A DNA stretch of 64,000 bases from Rhizobium viscosum (GCF_014873945.1 NZ_JADBEC010000002.1:1116001-1180000), one strand, 5' to 3'; counted from the first letter of the stretch, positions 33,465 through 42,572 are shown. Numbers and translations are program-made. Notes: generated by a model not told the origin, from the sequence alone.

Positions 33465-34448
33465 CTATGCCGCGACCGGCGTGGTTTCGCCCGCCACGAC
33501 ATGGCAGGCGGCAGTGCGGCCCTCGCCGATGTCGAGGAGATCAGGCACGACGGAACGGCAGATGTCCCGCGCCAGCGGACAGCGCGGGTGGAAGGCGCAG
33601 CCGGAGGGGCGGCTCTCCGGGTTCGGTGGCTCGCCCTGCAGGATGACGCGGCCTTCGAGCAGCTTGCCGGGAACCGGCACGCTGGACACCAGCGCTTTCG
33701 TATAGGGATGCTGCGGTGCGCGAAAGATGGCGTCCGAGGACGCCTCCTCGACGATGCGGCCGAGATACATGACCGCGACGCGGTCGGCGATGTTGCGCAC
33801 CACCTTCAGGTCGTGGCTGATGAAGACCATGGCAATGCCGTTACTCTCCTGCAGGTCGCGCATCATGTTGACGACCTGCGCCTGGATGGAGACATCGAGC
33901 GCCGAAACCGGCTCGTCGCAGACGATGAGCTTCGGCCGCGACGCGAGCGCCCGGGCGATCACCACACGCTGGCGCTGGCCGCCCGAAAGCTCGTGAGGAT
34001 AACGATCGGCCTGGTCGGGGCGCAGGCCGACGGCCCGCATCAGCTCCGTCACGCGCGCGCCCTGGTGCTCTCTCGGGATGAGCCTGTGAATATCGAGCGG
34101 TTCACCGATCTGGCGTCCAATCGGCACGCGGCGGTCGAGCGCTGCGAGCGGATCCTGGAAGACGAGCTGCATCTTGGCGCGCAATGCCCGCCATTCCGCG
34201 GTATGGCGGGCCGGCATCGGCTGTCCCTGGAAGCGGATGCTGCCTTCCTGCGCGTCGTCGATGCCGAGCAGCATGCGCCCGAGCGTCGATTTGCCGGAGC
34301 CGGATTCGCCGACGATGCCCAGCGTTTCGCCCGGCATGACCGAGAGCGAAACGCCGTCGACCGCACGCACGGGCGTCGGGCGGCCGAAAAGGCCGCGGCG
34401 GATCTGATAGATGCGGACGAGATCACGGGCTTTGATGAGCGGCGTCAT
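33465..34448 (-). CDS. Dpp/Opp-type ABC ATPase (DppF-like)
   Basis: A 327-residue ATPase. Walker A is GESGSGKST, the signature LSGGQRQRVVIARAL, and Walker B LIVCDEPVSALDVS. The C-terminal oligopeptide-transporter domain contains the SRPSGCAFHPRCPLARDIC cysteine region. Its start ATG overlaps the stop of the preceding ATPase (ATGA). With its partner it energises the importer. Confidence 0.93.
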   Translation of the reverse strand: MTPLIKARDLVRIYQIRRGLFGRPTPVRAVDGVSLSVMPGETLGIVGESGSGKSTLGRMLLGIDDAQEGSIRFQGQPMPARHTAEWRALRAKMQLVFQDPLAALDRRVPIGRQIGEPLDIHRLIPREHQGARVTELMRAVGLRPDQADRYPHELSGGQRQRVVIARALASRPKLIVCDEPVSALDVSIQAQVVNMMRDLQESNGIAMVFISHDLKVVRNIADRVAVMYLGRIVEEASSDAIFRAPQHPYTKALVSSVPVPGKLLEGRVILQGEPPNPESRPSGCAFHPRCPLARDICRSVVPDLLDIGEGRTAACHVVAGETTPVAA

Positions 34449-35461
34449 TGCAGCAGGCCTTCGGCGATACGGGACGTCAGGGCCTCGGCGGCGGCAGCGA
34501 CCGGCACCGGCCGCGTGCAGGCGAGCTTGCGGCCGCCATCGAGGGAAAGGAGCGGCGGGCGCTCGTTGCGGCAGGCCTCCACCGCGCGCGAACAGCGCGG
34601 CGAAAACGAACAGCCCGCCGGCAGATCCTTCGGATTGGGAACAGTGCCGGGAATGGGGATCAGCCGTTCGCGGCCGCCGTCAAGGCGCGGAATGGCGTCG
34701 AACAGGCCGCGCGTATAGGGATGGCGCGGCTCGGAGAAGAGCTGTTCCACACTGCCCTCCTCAACGATGCGCCCGGCATACATGACGCAGACGCGCTCGC
34801 AGACCTGGCTGACGGCGCCGAGGTCGTGGCTGATGAAGACGGTCGCCATGCCGGTTTCGGCGCGAAGGCGGATCAAGAGATCGAGGATCTGTGCCTGGAT
34901 CGTCGCATCGAGCGCGGTGGTCGGCTCATCGGCGATCAGAAGGTCGGGTTGGCCGGCAAGCGCCATGGCGATCATCAGGCGCTGGCACTGGCCGCCGGAA
35001 AATTCATGCGGATAGAGATCGAAGCGACGGCGCGCATCGGGAATTCCGACCATGTCGATCAGCCTGAGCGCCTCGGCCTTTGCCGCCTCGCCGCGCAGCC
35101 CCCGATGCACCGACAGCGCCTCAGATATCTGGCGGCCGATGCGCAGCACCGGATTGAGCGAGCTGGACGGATCCTGGAAGATCATGGCGATGCGGCTGCC
35201 GCGCACGCTTTCGAGCACCGTACGCGATCCGCCGACGAGCTCGCTGCCCTCCAGCCGAACCGAGCCGGTTACACTTGCCTTGCCCGGCAGCAGGCCGAGC
35301 GCCGCAAGCCAGGTGACAGACTTGCCGCAGCCGGATTCGCCGACGAGGCCGAGCGCCTCGCCCCTGGCGACGTCGAGATCGATGCCGTGCAGAACCTGCA
35401 CGCCGTCGAAGGCGACCCTCAGGTCACGCAGTTCCACGAGATTGGAGCCGGTCGTGCCCAT
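34445..35461 (-). CDS. Dpp/Opp-type ABC ATPase (DppD-like)
   Basis: A 338-residue ATPase with GESGCGKSVTWLAALG (Walker A), FSGGQCQRLMIAMALAG (signature), LLIADEPTTALDAT (Walker B) and the C-terminal PAGCSFSPRCSRAVEACR cysteine region. Unlike the other two Dpp systems in the window, the two ATPase halves are separate genes. It follows the solute-binding protein gene after 82 bp. Confidence 0.93.
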   Translation of the reverse strand: MGTTGSNLVELRDLRVAFDGVQVLHGIDLDVARGEALGLVGESGCGKSVTWLAALGLLPGKASVTGSVRLEGSELVGGSRTVLESVRGSRIAMIFQDPSSSLNPVLRIGRQISEALSVHRGLRGEAAKAEALRLIDMVGIPDARRRFDLYPHEFSGGQCQRLMIAMALAGQPDLLIADEPTTALDATIQAQILDLLIRLRAETGMATVFISHDLGAVSQVCERVCVMYAGRIVEEGSVEQLFSEPRHPYTRGLFDAIPRLDGGRERLIPIPGTVPNPKDLPAGCSFSPRCSRAVEACRNERPPLLSLDGGRKLACTRPVPVAAAAEALTSRIAEGLLQ

Positions 35462-35543
35462 CTTTCATCCCCGCTCTTTGCTTGCACCAAAAAGAGGATC
35501 TCCGGCAGCCCTTCAGCCGCCGGAAACCGGAGTGACGGGCCGA

Positions 35544-37178
35544 TCAGATCGACCAGTTGGTGGCGCGGAAGTCCATGGCGAAGGCCGGAGCGGCCTTCCA
35601 CTTCAGCGACGACTTCATGCCGGTGAAGACGGCATTCTGGTGCAGGACCTGATAGACCGGGTCTTCGCGCTCGGCGATTTCCAGCATGCGGGCGATCGCC
35701 TTCTTGCGCTGCGCCCGGTCGGTGGAGGTTTCCATGACGACGGCGAGCTTGTTCATCTCCGCGTTCGTCCAGTCCTTCTTCTGCTGCACTTCGCCGTTCG
35801 GGCCGAACTGCACGACCATCGGCGTGATCGGGTCGTTGATCGAGTTGCCAGCCGACCAGTCGCGCACGCCCTTGATGCCCTGGGGATCGTGGATCTGCGC
35901 CCAGTTCTCCTTCATCTCGATCTCGACATTGAGGCCGACCTGTTTCCACATCTCGACCATGATCTGGCCGTTGGCCGTCTGGTTCGTGTAGTAGTTGTTG
36001 AGCAGGCGGTAGGGGATCGCATCGCCCTTGTAATTGGCCTGCTTCAAGAGGTCCCTGGCGAGCGCCGGATCGAATGCCGGGGGCGCCCAGCCATCGATGA
36101 ACATGTCGCTGTTGCGGAAGGATTCGAACTGCAGGCCGGCCGGGGTGACCGTCTTGCCGACCCACAGCGCATCGACGATCGCCTGGCGGTCGATGGCGTG
36201 CGTCATGGCGCGGCGCACCAGCGGGTTGGCAAGGATCGGGTTCTGCGTGTTGAAGACCGAGACGCGGTGGTTCCAGATCGTCGAGTTCTGGACTTCATAG
36301 CCGGGAGCGGCCTGGACGGCAGCGATCTGATCCGGCGGCAGGTCGCAGGCGAAGTCGTATTCGCCAGACAAGAGACCGTTGACGCGCGAGGCGACTTCCG
36401 GAACTTCCACGAAGCGGATCTGCTCGAGCGGCGGGCGGCCGCCCCAGTATTCGTCGAAGGCGACGAGCGTGAGCGAAACGTCGGGCTTGTATTCGCCGAC
36501 CATGTAGGGGCCGGTCGTGATCGGCTTGCGCGACCATTCGGTGAAGCTTGCAGCCTCGTCCCAGGCGCGGCGGTTGGTGATCTGGCTGCCGCCGGAATAG
36601 AGGCGGCCTTCCAGCGTCACGTCGGGCGTCGTGTTGTGCAGGCGCACGGTGTACTTGTCGACGATTTCGATACCGGCGAGCGCCGGCCACAGGCGGCGGC
36701 CAACGCCCGGCACGGTCGCCGGCAGTTCCTTGGCGGTGGCAGGCTTGTGATCGGATTCGAAAATGGTCTTGCCGCCGGCCGGTTCCGTATTGCCGAACAC
36801 GCGCTCCTTGGAGAAGGAGAAGGCGACATCTTCGGCGGTCATTTCATCGCCGTTGTGGAACTTGACGCCCTGGCGCAGCTTCAGCTCGAGCGTCTTGTCG
36901 TCGATACGCTTCCATTCGGTCGCAAGACCCGGAACCGGACCCTGATTGCCCATCCAGTCACGCAGGATCAGGCCTTCCCAGAGGTTGGGGAAGAAGATGC
37001 GCTCGCCGACATTCGACTGCTCGTGATAGACGTCGAGCGAATTGTTGTTGGTGATCTTCTGCACCGCGATGGTGATGGAAGGACGCTTTGCCTGGCTGAA
37101 AGCCATGCGCGGCAGAATGAGCGTACCGGCGGTGGCGCCGAGCAGACCGAGCGCGCTGCGTCGATTGATCGATATCAT
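35544..37178 (-). CDS. Family 5 solute-binding protein, possibly for a phosphodiester (AccA-like context)
   Basis: A 544-residue periplasmic protein. ATG 37178 follows AAGGAG. The signal has twin arginines (SINRRSALGLLGATAG) and ends near FSQA, so Tat or Sec export is possible. Cluster C motifs are LKLRQGVKFHNGDEMTAEDV, GPYMVGEYKP, PLVRRAMTHAIDRQAIVDAL and a C-terminal periplasmic lobe. It feeds the four-subunit importer encoded downstream. Being grouped with a phosphodiesterase and a phosphatase, the ligand is proposed to be a sugar or glycerol phosphodiester. AccA, which binds agrocinopine, belongs to the same fold family; identity of the ligand is inference. Confidence 0.88.
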   Translation of the reverse strand: MISINRRSALGLLGATAGTLILPRMAFSQAKRPSITIAVQKITNNNSLDVYHEQSNVGERIFFPNLWEGLILRDWMGNQGPVPGLATEWKRIDDKTLELKLRQGVKFHNGDEMTAEDVAFSFSKERVFGNTEPAGGKTIFESDHKPATAKELPATVPGVGRRLWPALAGIEIVDKYTVRLHNTTPDVTLEGRLYSGGSQITNRRAWDEAASFTEWSRKPITTGPYMVGEYKPDVSLTLVAFDEYWGGRPPLEQIRFVEVPEVASRVNGLLSGEYDFACDLPPDQIAAVQAAPGYEVQNSTIWNHRVSVFNTQNPILANPLVRRAMTHAIDRQAIVDALWVGKTVTPAGLQFESFRNSDMFIDGWAPPAFDPALARDLLKQANYKGDAIPYRLLNNYYTNQTANGQIMVEMWKQVGLNVEIEMKENWAQIHDPQGIKGVRDWSAGNSINDPITPMVVQFGPNGEVQQKKDWTNAEMNKLAVVMETSTDRAQRKKAIARMLEIAEREDPVYQVLHQNAVFTGMKSSLKWKAAPAFAMDFRATNWSI

Positions 37179-37344
37179 CGGAAACTCCTTATGTCTTGAC
37201 CGGCGGGCCCCCGGCTCGCGGTCTTGGTTCTTAGGATCAGCTCCATGTCGCGTGATTGACGGCTTCATGAAGTTTCGGTTACAGCCGCCCGTCGCGGACG
37301 CCGCGAAGAGCCATTCCAGCGCGCGAAGCATCGGCCGCGCGAGA

Positions 37345-38079
37345 TTAGCCAGCGGTCTCCACCGCCGGATTCCTTGCAGGCACGGCGGCATGAGCCGCCT
37401 CTTCGTTTGCGGATGATGAAAACAGCGCTTCGAAAGCGATCGCCAGCTCCCTCGCCCCCTCGACCGTTTGCAGTGCGCCTGCCGCCTTCAGCGCCTCGTG
37501 CCGCCCGCTGCGCGGATCGGCCGGATCGACGAAGCCGATCGCCGCCATGCCGGCCGCCATGGCACCCGCAATCCCGAGCGCGCTGTCGTCGATGACAAGG
37601 CAGCGGTGCGGCGCCACACCGAGATTTTTCGCACAGAGTAGAAAGAGGTCAGGCGCAGGCTTGGGCCTCGCCACCATCTCGGCGCTGTAGATATGCGGGG
37701 CAAATTCCGTCCACAGATCCAGAAGACCGAGGCTGAGGCGCAGCCTCTCCAGGTCGCTGTTGGACGCGACGCATTTGCGCTGCTTCACCTTCCGCACCAG
37801 CTCTTCCATGCCGGCCATCGGCCGCAGCGAACGGGAAAATTCCGCGTAGAGCGCGCTTCTGGCATCGGCGAAGACACGGTCCGGATCGGCAAGGCCGAGT
37901 TCCTCGCGACAAAGGCGGGCGGCCGCCTCCCCCGAAAGACCGGTGAAGCGACGATGGACCTCAGCCTGGCTCAAGGGAACGCCGGCGCGCTGCAGGGCAT
38001 GCGCCAGCGTGCCGCTCGCCACCGGCTCGCTGTCGATCAATACGCCGTCGCAATCGAAGATCAGAAGTTCTATCGTCAT
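37345..38079 (-). CDS. HAD-superfamily phosphatase (beta-phosphoglucomutase-like subgroup)
   Basis: A 244-residue HAD hydrolase: nucleophile and acid D9 and D11 in IFDCDGVLIDSEP, motif II in CVASNSDLERL, the lysine in ARPKPAPDLFLL, and metal aspartates in VIDDSALGI. A helical cap lies between motifs I and II (type C1). Such proteins dephosphorylate small sugar phosphates. It is the first gene after the divergent SorC promoter, on the same strand as the phosphodiester importer. It could remove phosphate from the monoester released by the phosphodiesterase, like the AccG step of agrocinopine use. 166 bp separate it from the binding-protein gene. Confidence 0.88.
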   Translation of the reverse strand: MTIELLIFDCDGVLIDSEPVASGTLAHALQRAGVPLSQAEVHRRFTGLSGEAAARLCREELGLADPDRVFADARSALYAEFSRSLRPMAGMEELVRKVKQRKCVASNSDLERLRLSLGLLDLWTEFAPHIYSAEMVARPKPAPDLFLLCAKNLGVAPHRCLVIDDSALGIAGAMAAGMAAIGFVDPADPRSGRHEALKAAGALQTVEGARELAIAFEALFSSSANEEAAHAAVPARNPAVETAG

Positions 38080-38092
38080 GCAGACGGCATTA

Positions 38093-38128
38093 CGTTACAT
38101 ATGTTACACCAATGTGAAATATGTAACG
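38093..38128. promoter_or_regulatory. Operator in divergent HAD phosphatase / SorC promoter
   Basis: CGTTACATATGTTACA (38093-38108), a CCAA spacer, then TGTGAAATATGTAACG (38113-38128), which is its reverse complement at 14 of 16 positions. It is the only sizeable inverted repeat between the two divergent starts, hence the likely site for the SorC-type regulator. Confidence 0.65.
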
Positions 38129-38161
38129 CCAAGACATTTGGCGCATATTTGGGATGGGTTG

Positions 38162-39100
38162 ATGGAATCGCATGAACTGAAAATCCGGGCGGCCTGGCTC
38201 TACCACGTGGAGGGATTGACCCAGGCGCAGATAGCAGAGCGCATGAACCTCACCCGCCGCAGAGTGAACGAATTTCTGGCCGCTGCCCTTGAGGAAGGCA
38301 TCGTCAGGGTGAGCTTCGCCTCGCCGCTTGCCGCCGGCATGGAGCTCGAATCGCGCCTGCAGGAACGTTTCGGCCTGGAGGCGGCAATCGTCGTTCCGAC
38401 CCCTGCTGATCCGCACCTTCTGCACCAGGTGCTCGGCCGCGGCGCGGCCGCCTATCTGGACCGGCTGATCCAGGCCCGCAGGCCCCGCTCCATCGGCGTG
38501 GGCTGGGGCGCGACGCTGCGCGAGACCGTTAGCCACATGACGCCGGCAAGTGAGCCCGAGATCGAGCTGCGCTCGATGATGGGCGGGCTGACGCGCGGCT
38601 CGGAGATCAACACGTTCGAGATCGTGCACGGCTTCGCGCAGGTCCTGAAAGCGCAATGCCATTACTTCGCAGCGCCGATCTATGCCGAGAGCCCGCAATC
38701 GCGCGAGGCGATCATTTCGCAATCGGTCTTCGAGCGCATCTTCCGCCAGACCTGCGAAGTGGATATCTCGTTCCTGAGCGTCGGCAACGTCACCCGGCAA
38801 TCCCTGCAGGTGCGCTACGGCCTGCCGGCCGGAACCGATGTCAGCGACCTCATCGCCGTCGGCGCCGTCGGCGACCTGCTCGGCCGCTACATCAACGCCG
38901 ACGGCCGCCCCGTCGACCACCCGCTGAACGCACAGGTGCTGGCACCCGACTTCGCCGACTACCGCAGGATCCCCTGCCGCATCGTCGCCTCCGGCGGCTC
39001 CCACAAACATGCCATCCTCAGCGCCACCATGCACGCCGGACTGGCGACCGCGCTGGTGACGGACGAAGAGAGCGCGAGGGTGTTGCTGACGGGCGGATGA
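38162..39100 (+). CDS. SorC/DeoR-type sugar-binding transcriptional regulator
   Basis: A 312-residue regulator. The N-terminal helix-turn-helix AAWLYHVEGLTQAQIAERMN with LTRRRVNEFL is typical of SorC. The C-terminal sugar-phosphate-binding domain has SIGVGWGATLRETV, EIELRSMMGGLTRGS, ISFLSVGNV and the late IVASGGSHKHAIL that matches the conserved GG-x-x-K of the family. ATG 38162 is chosen; the frame extends upstream through the HAD gene without family similarity. SorC proteins respond to phosphorylated sugars, consistent with the divergent phosphodiester-use operon. Confidence 0.88.
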   Translation: MESHELKIRAAWLYHVEGLTQAQIAERMNLTRRRVNEFLAAALEEGIVRVSFASPLAAGMELESRLQERFGLEAAIVVPTPADPHLLHQVLGRGAAAYLDRLIQARRPRSIGVGWGATLRETVSHMTPASEPEIELRSMMGGLTRGSEINTFEIVHGFAQVLKAQCHYFAAPIYAESPQSREAIISQSVFERIFRQTCEVDISFLSVGNVTRQSLQVRYGLPAGTDVSDLIAVGAVGDLLGRYINADGRPVDHPLNAQVLAPDFADYRRIPCRIVASGGSHKHAILSATMHAGLATALVTDEESARVLLTGG

Positions 39101-39608
39101 TGCGAGGTGCGTCCGCAGGGGGATAAAAGCCGGCTTGGGGGACAATTACAGGACATCCGCACGCCTCGAAGCGGCTGAGCTTGCCGGGCAAAGTGGCGTG
39201 ACCGACCTTTCGGCTTGCAAACAATGAAGCGTATCGGAGCTTTTAGCATAGCGGTCGCGCGGACATGCGCGAGAAAGCGAGAATTCGCGTCACAGGAGGG
39301 CGTGAGGAAGGGCAGCCGCATGAGCGTCAGCGTGAGCGGTCCAAAAGAGACGCGGAACCGACTGCCCCACGAACTCGTGTTCCGCTTGCGGGCCTATTTT
39401 GCCACCTATCGCAATCCTCGCGATTAATGGTCGGCCCCTTCCCTCCTCACCTGCCCGACCGGGGAGGGCTCGGAAACCGAGTCGCTCCAAGTTTGCCGCC
39501 ATACGACGATCTCGACAGCGGTTGAACGGCCGAGACCCCGACTGCACGTCAACGCAGACTGACGGCGGCAAACTTTGTCTTCGCAATCGACTGACGTAGC
39601 TGCCCGTC
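39101..39608. other. Non-coding gap with a 12-bp inverted repeat
   Basis: No gene with recognisable features lies here; a 70-codon frame at 39215-39427 has arginine-rich, featureless content. A perfect inverted repeat AAGTTTGCCGCC (39489-39500) and GGCGGCAAACTT (39564-39575) lies just past the end of the long minus-strand operon. It lacks a T-run and could be a transcription-end structure or an old insertion footprint. Confidence 0.5.
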
Positions 39609-40394
39609 TCACACGCTGGCGATCAGGCCACCATCGACCCTGATGACAGAGCCAGTCATATAGGAAGCGCGCGCGCTCGCGATGAAGGCGACGACATCGG
39701 CATATTCCTGGGGATCGCCGTAGCGGCCGACCGGGATGGACGCGGTGCTTGCCGCCGAGATTTCTTCGACGGCCTTGCCCTCCCGCTTAGCCTTCTGCTC
39801 GTCGAGGAAGGCGATGCGCTGCGTGGCCACACGACCGGGTAGGACGATGTTGACGGTCACGCCATCGCGACCGACTTCGCCCGCGAGCGTTTTCGACCAG
39901 CCGAGGAGCGACATGCGCAAGGCGTTGGAAAGTCCGAGATTGGGAATGGGCGCAACGACCCCCGAAGATGTCGAGGTAATGATGCGGCCCCACTTCTTTT
40001 TACGCATGTTCGGAAGAACGGCATCGCTAATGGCGATGACCGACAGTACCATGGTGTCGAAATATTTGCGCCAACTGTCGGCGCTCTGGCCGGCAACCAG
40101 CGTCGGCGGCGGGCCGCCGGTGATGTTGACAAGGACGTCGACCGAACCGAGCTGCTTTTCGATGGCGGCGAGATTGGGTGCGATCACATCGAGATCGGCA
40201 AGATCCCACGCCAGAGCCATCGCCGCGCCGCCGGCCGTGCGGATGTCGGCAACCGTCTTTTCGGCCGCTTCCGCGTTGATGTCGGCGACTGCGATCTGTG
40301 CGCCCTCGGCGGCAAGCGTTTTCGCTATCGCTCCGCCAAGTCCACCGCCTGCCCCCAGAACAAGAGCCGTCTTGCCTTTCAATCCCAAATCCAT
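39609..40394 (-). CDS. Short-chain dehydrogenase/reductase, divergent active site
   Basis: A 261-residue SDR with the cofactor motif VLGAGGGLGGAIAKTLA and the terminal RVDGGLIASV. The usual NNAG is NITGGPPP. The YxxxK active site is not present: the equivalent stretch reads PIPNLGLSNALRMSLLGWSK, with Arg rather than Lys and no Tyr. This matches a known atypical SDR group, so it may act on a different carbonyl or not be a classical reductase. It is the last gene of a 13-gene minus-strand array. Confidence 0.82.
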   Translation of the reverse strand: MDLGLKGKTALVLGAGGGLGGAIAKTLAAEGAQIAVADINAEAAEKTVADIRTAGGAAMALAWDLADLDVIAPNLAAIEKQLGSVDVLVNITGGPPPTLVAGQSADSWRKYFDTMVLSVIAISDAVLPNMRKKKWGRIITSTSSGVVAPIPNLGLSNALRMSLLGWSKTLAGEVGRDGVTVNIVLPGRVATQRIAFLDEQKAKREGKAVEEISAASTASIPVGRYGDPQEYADVVAFIASARASYMTGSVIRVDGGLIASV

Positions 40395-40438
40395 GGTCTG
40401 TTTCCTTTCCGTTATTGTCGATTTTTTCCGGCGTCCGA

Positions 40439-41218
40439 TCAGCCGGCCATCCAGCCGCCGTCGACCATCAGATTGACGCCGGTGATGTAGCTCGCCATGT
40501 CGCTGGCGAGAAAAACCGCCGCATCCGCAACGTCGCGCGGCTCACCGAGCCGCGGCCAGGGGGTGCGCCGGCGCGAATAGTCGAGGGCGTCGGGATCGTT
40601 GGCGACACCCGGCTTGCCGGTGATGATCTTGCCGGGGGCGATCGCATTGCAGACGATACCTGAGTGAGCGTGATCGACGGCAATCTGCCGGGTCATCTGG
40701 ACAATCGCACCCTTGCTGACGCCATAGGGAAAATCACCGGGGCAAGCGACCATGCCGTGTTGCGATGAGATGTTGATGATGCGGCCACGCGTTTCCAAGA
40801 CCGGTTCCTGCGTCAGGAATTGCTGGACCGCCCGCTTGCAGCAGTGGAAAAACCCGGTGACATTGACCGCGATCACCCGTTCCCATTGCTGCGCCGTCGT
40901 CTCCAGAAGATTCGTCGAGGTGTAGATCGCAGCATTATTGACCAGGATGTCGAGACGGCCGAATTCGGTGACTGTATCGACAACCAGTCTATCGACCTCG
41001 GCCCAAAGGGAGATGTCGGTTTTGACGAAGAACCCCTTGCCGCCGCCGGCGCGGATAAGGGAGAGCGTCGGCTCGCCGCCTTCGACCGGCATCTCGGTGA
41101 TATCGGCAAGCACGACCGCTGCACCTTCCGCGGCGTAGCGAAGCGCGATCGCGCGCCCGAGACCAGAACTTGCACCCGATACGATAGCAACCTTTTCGTT
41201 CAACATGGGCATGGACAT
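40439..41218 (-). CDS. Classical short-chain dehydrogenase/reductase
   Basis: About 259 residues: cofactor motif SGASSGLGRAIALRYA, DILVNNAAIYTS, catalytic serine in INISSQHG, YGVSK as YxxxK, and the C-terminal NLMVDGGW. Three closely spaced ATGs (41218, 41212, 41206) compete for AAGGA; 41212 has the best spacing, 41218 is given as the outer limit. It should oxidise or reduce a hydroxy/keto intermediate. It follows the dihydroorotase-like gene in the same operon with almost no gap. Confidence 0.87.
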   Translation of the reverse strand: MSMPMLNEKVAIVSGASSGLGRAIALRYAAEGAAVVLADITEMPVEGGEPTLSLIRAGGGKGFFVKTDISLWAEVDRLVVDTVTEFGRLDILVNNAAIYTSTNLLETTAQQWERVIAVNVTGFFHCCKRAVQQFLTQEPVLETRGRIINISSQHGMVACPGDFPYGVSKGAIVQMTRQIAVDHAHSGIVCNAIAPGKIITGKPGVANDPDALDYSRRRTPWPRLGEPRDVADAAVFLASDMASYITGVNLMVDGGWMAG

Positions 41219-41222
41219 TCCT

Positions 41223-42557
41223 TCAGGCGACATGGCGGACGATTTGACCGCGGTTGGGCAAAAGAAGGGCTCCGTTCCGCACGATGCGTTCGCCGCGCAG
41301 GAAGACATCCGTCAGGTATCCGACGGTGCGCCGACCATCGAACGGCGTATAGCCGGCACGGGTCGCCTGATCGGCATTGAAGATCGAGGTCGAGCGATTG
41401 AGGTCGACGACGAGAATGTCGGCATCGCAACCGACGGCAATCGATCCTTTCGAGCGGCCGAGCCCAAAGCGCCGGGCCGGATTGTAGGCGCACAGGCGCA
41501 CCAGTGCCGAAAGATCGATCAGCTTCTCGGCGACGAGATCGAGCATGACGAAGAGCAGCGTCTGCAGGCCCGGCATGCCGCCCGGAATATCGGCAAAGGC
41601 TGGATAGGTAGCGGACTTCTCGGCACGGGCATGCGGGGCATGATCGGTCGCCATGATGGTGATTAATCCTTCCGAAAGCGCATGACGCAGCGCCTCGACG
41701 TCCTCGCGATCGCGAAAGGGCGGCGATCCCTTGAGGTCTGCACCAGCTTGACCCGCATAGTCATCGGCCGTGAAAAAGAGGTTCTGCGGGGTCGTTTCGA
41801 CGGAAACGTCGGCGAGATCGCGAAGCCGCTGCCAGACCTCGATCCCGCGTTTTGAATTGATCTGGCGCACGTGCACACGGGCACCGGTTTCTGCTGCAGC
41901 CAGAACCGCGCGGGCAATGCCGCCGGCTTCGGCGAGCGGCGGCCTGCCCTCAAGAAAGGCCGAAATGCCCTTTCCGTCCCGCCCCGCACTTGCTTCCAGA
42001 ATTGACTGGTCACCCGGGGAAATGCCGATCACCGGAGCGGCTTTCGCCAGGCGGCGCAGCATTTCAGTCACGACGTCGAGACTATCGAAGCGAAACTCCT
42101 CCGGCACGTCGGCCGTGAAGAGCTCGAGCGAAACGGGCGAAAGCGACAGCAGTTCGTCCAGCGCCTCGTCGTTCTTCGAGACGACGGCTTGAAATCCGAC
42201 ATCGACGTTCAGCCGTCCGGCAGCACGTGCCATCTTCTGCGACAGTTGCGCGGCAGTTGCCGTCCATGGATCGTCGGTCGGCATATCGAGAATGGTAGTG
42301 ACGCCACCAAGCGCTGCCGCACGCGTGCCGCTCTCAAAATCTTCTTTCTGCGTCAGGCCCGGTTCGCGCAGATGCGCATGGGCATCGACCAGTCCGGGCA
42401 GAAGCTGCATTCCACTCGCATCGACAAAAGAGCGCGCCATCGCGGTCTCGCCGGGAGCAAGCAGGGCAGCAATCCTGCCGTTGCGGATGCCGATATCAGC
42501 GCGTTTTTGCCCATTGGCATTGATCAGCGTTCCGCCGGTGATCAGTAGGTCGAACAC
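41223..42557 (-). CDS. Dihydroorotase/allantoinase-like cyclic amidohydrolase
   Basis: A 444-residue TIM-barrel amidohydrolase. The metal motif is GLVDAHAHLREPGLTQKEDF, MATDHAPH is the late aspartate/histidine motif, and PGGMPGLQTLL and the C-terminal DADILVVDL match the cyclic-amidase group (dihydroorotase, allantoinase, hydantoinase). The position usually held by the carboxylated lysine could not be assigned with confidence; the family includes lysine-less members. No pyrimidine synthesis genes are near. It is one of three ring-amide-type hydrolases in this operon, so a catabolic role is favoured. Confidence 0.87.
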   Translation of the reverse strand: MFDLLITGGTLINANGQKRADIGIRNGRIAALLAPGETAMARSFVDASGMQLLPGLVDAHAHLREPGLTQKEDFESGTRAAALGGVTTILDMPTDDPWTATAAQLSQKMARAAGRLNVDVGFQAVVSKNDEALDELLSLSPVSLELFTADVPEEFRFDSLDVVTEMLRRLAKAAPVIGISPGDQSILEASAGRDGKGISAFLEGRPPLAEAGGIARAVLAAAETGARVHVRQINSKRGIEVWQRLRDLADVSVETTPQNLFFTADDYAGQAGADLKGSPPFRDREDVEALRHALSEGLITIMATDHAPHARAEKSATYPAFADIPGGMPGLQTLLFVMLDLVAEKLIDLSALVRLCAYNPARRFGLGRSKGSIAVGCDADILVVDLNRSTSIFNADQATRAGYTPFDGRRTVGYLTDVFLRGERIVRNGALLLPNRGQIVRHVA

Positions 42558-42572
42558 ATCTGCCTCCCGCCC

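Noticed and set aside
35052..37199. Very long plus-strand frame (715 codons) opposite the binding-protein gene
   Set aside because: Antisense to a family 5 binding protein with signal peptide and Shine-Dalgarno; composition is atypical and no motif is seen.
39215..39427. Small 70-codon gene
   Set aside because: No Shine-Dalgarno of note, no motif, arginine-rich random-looking sequence in a gap at the end of an operon.
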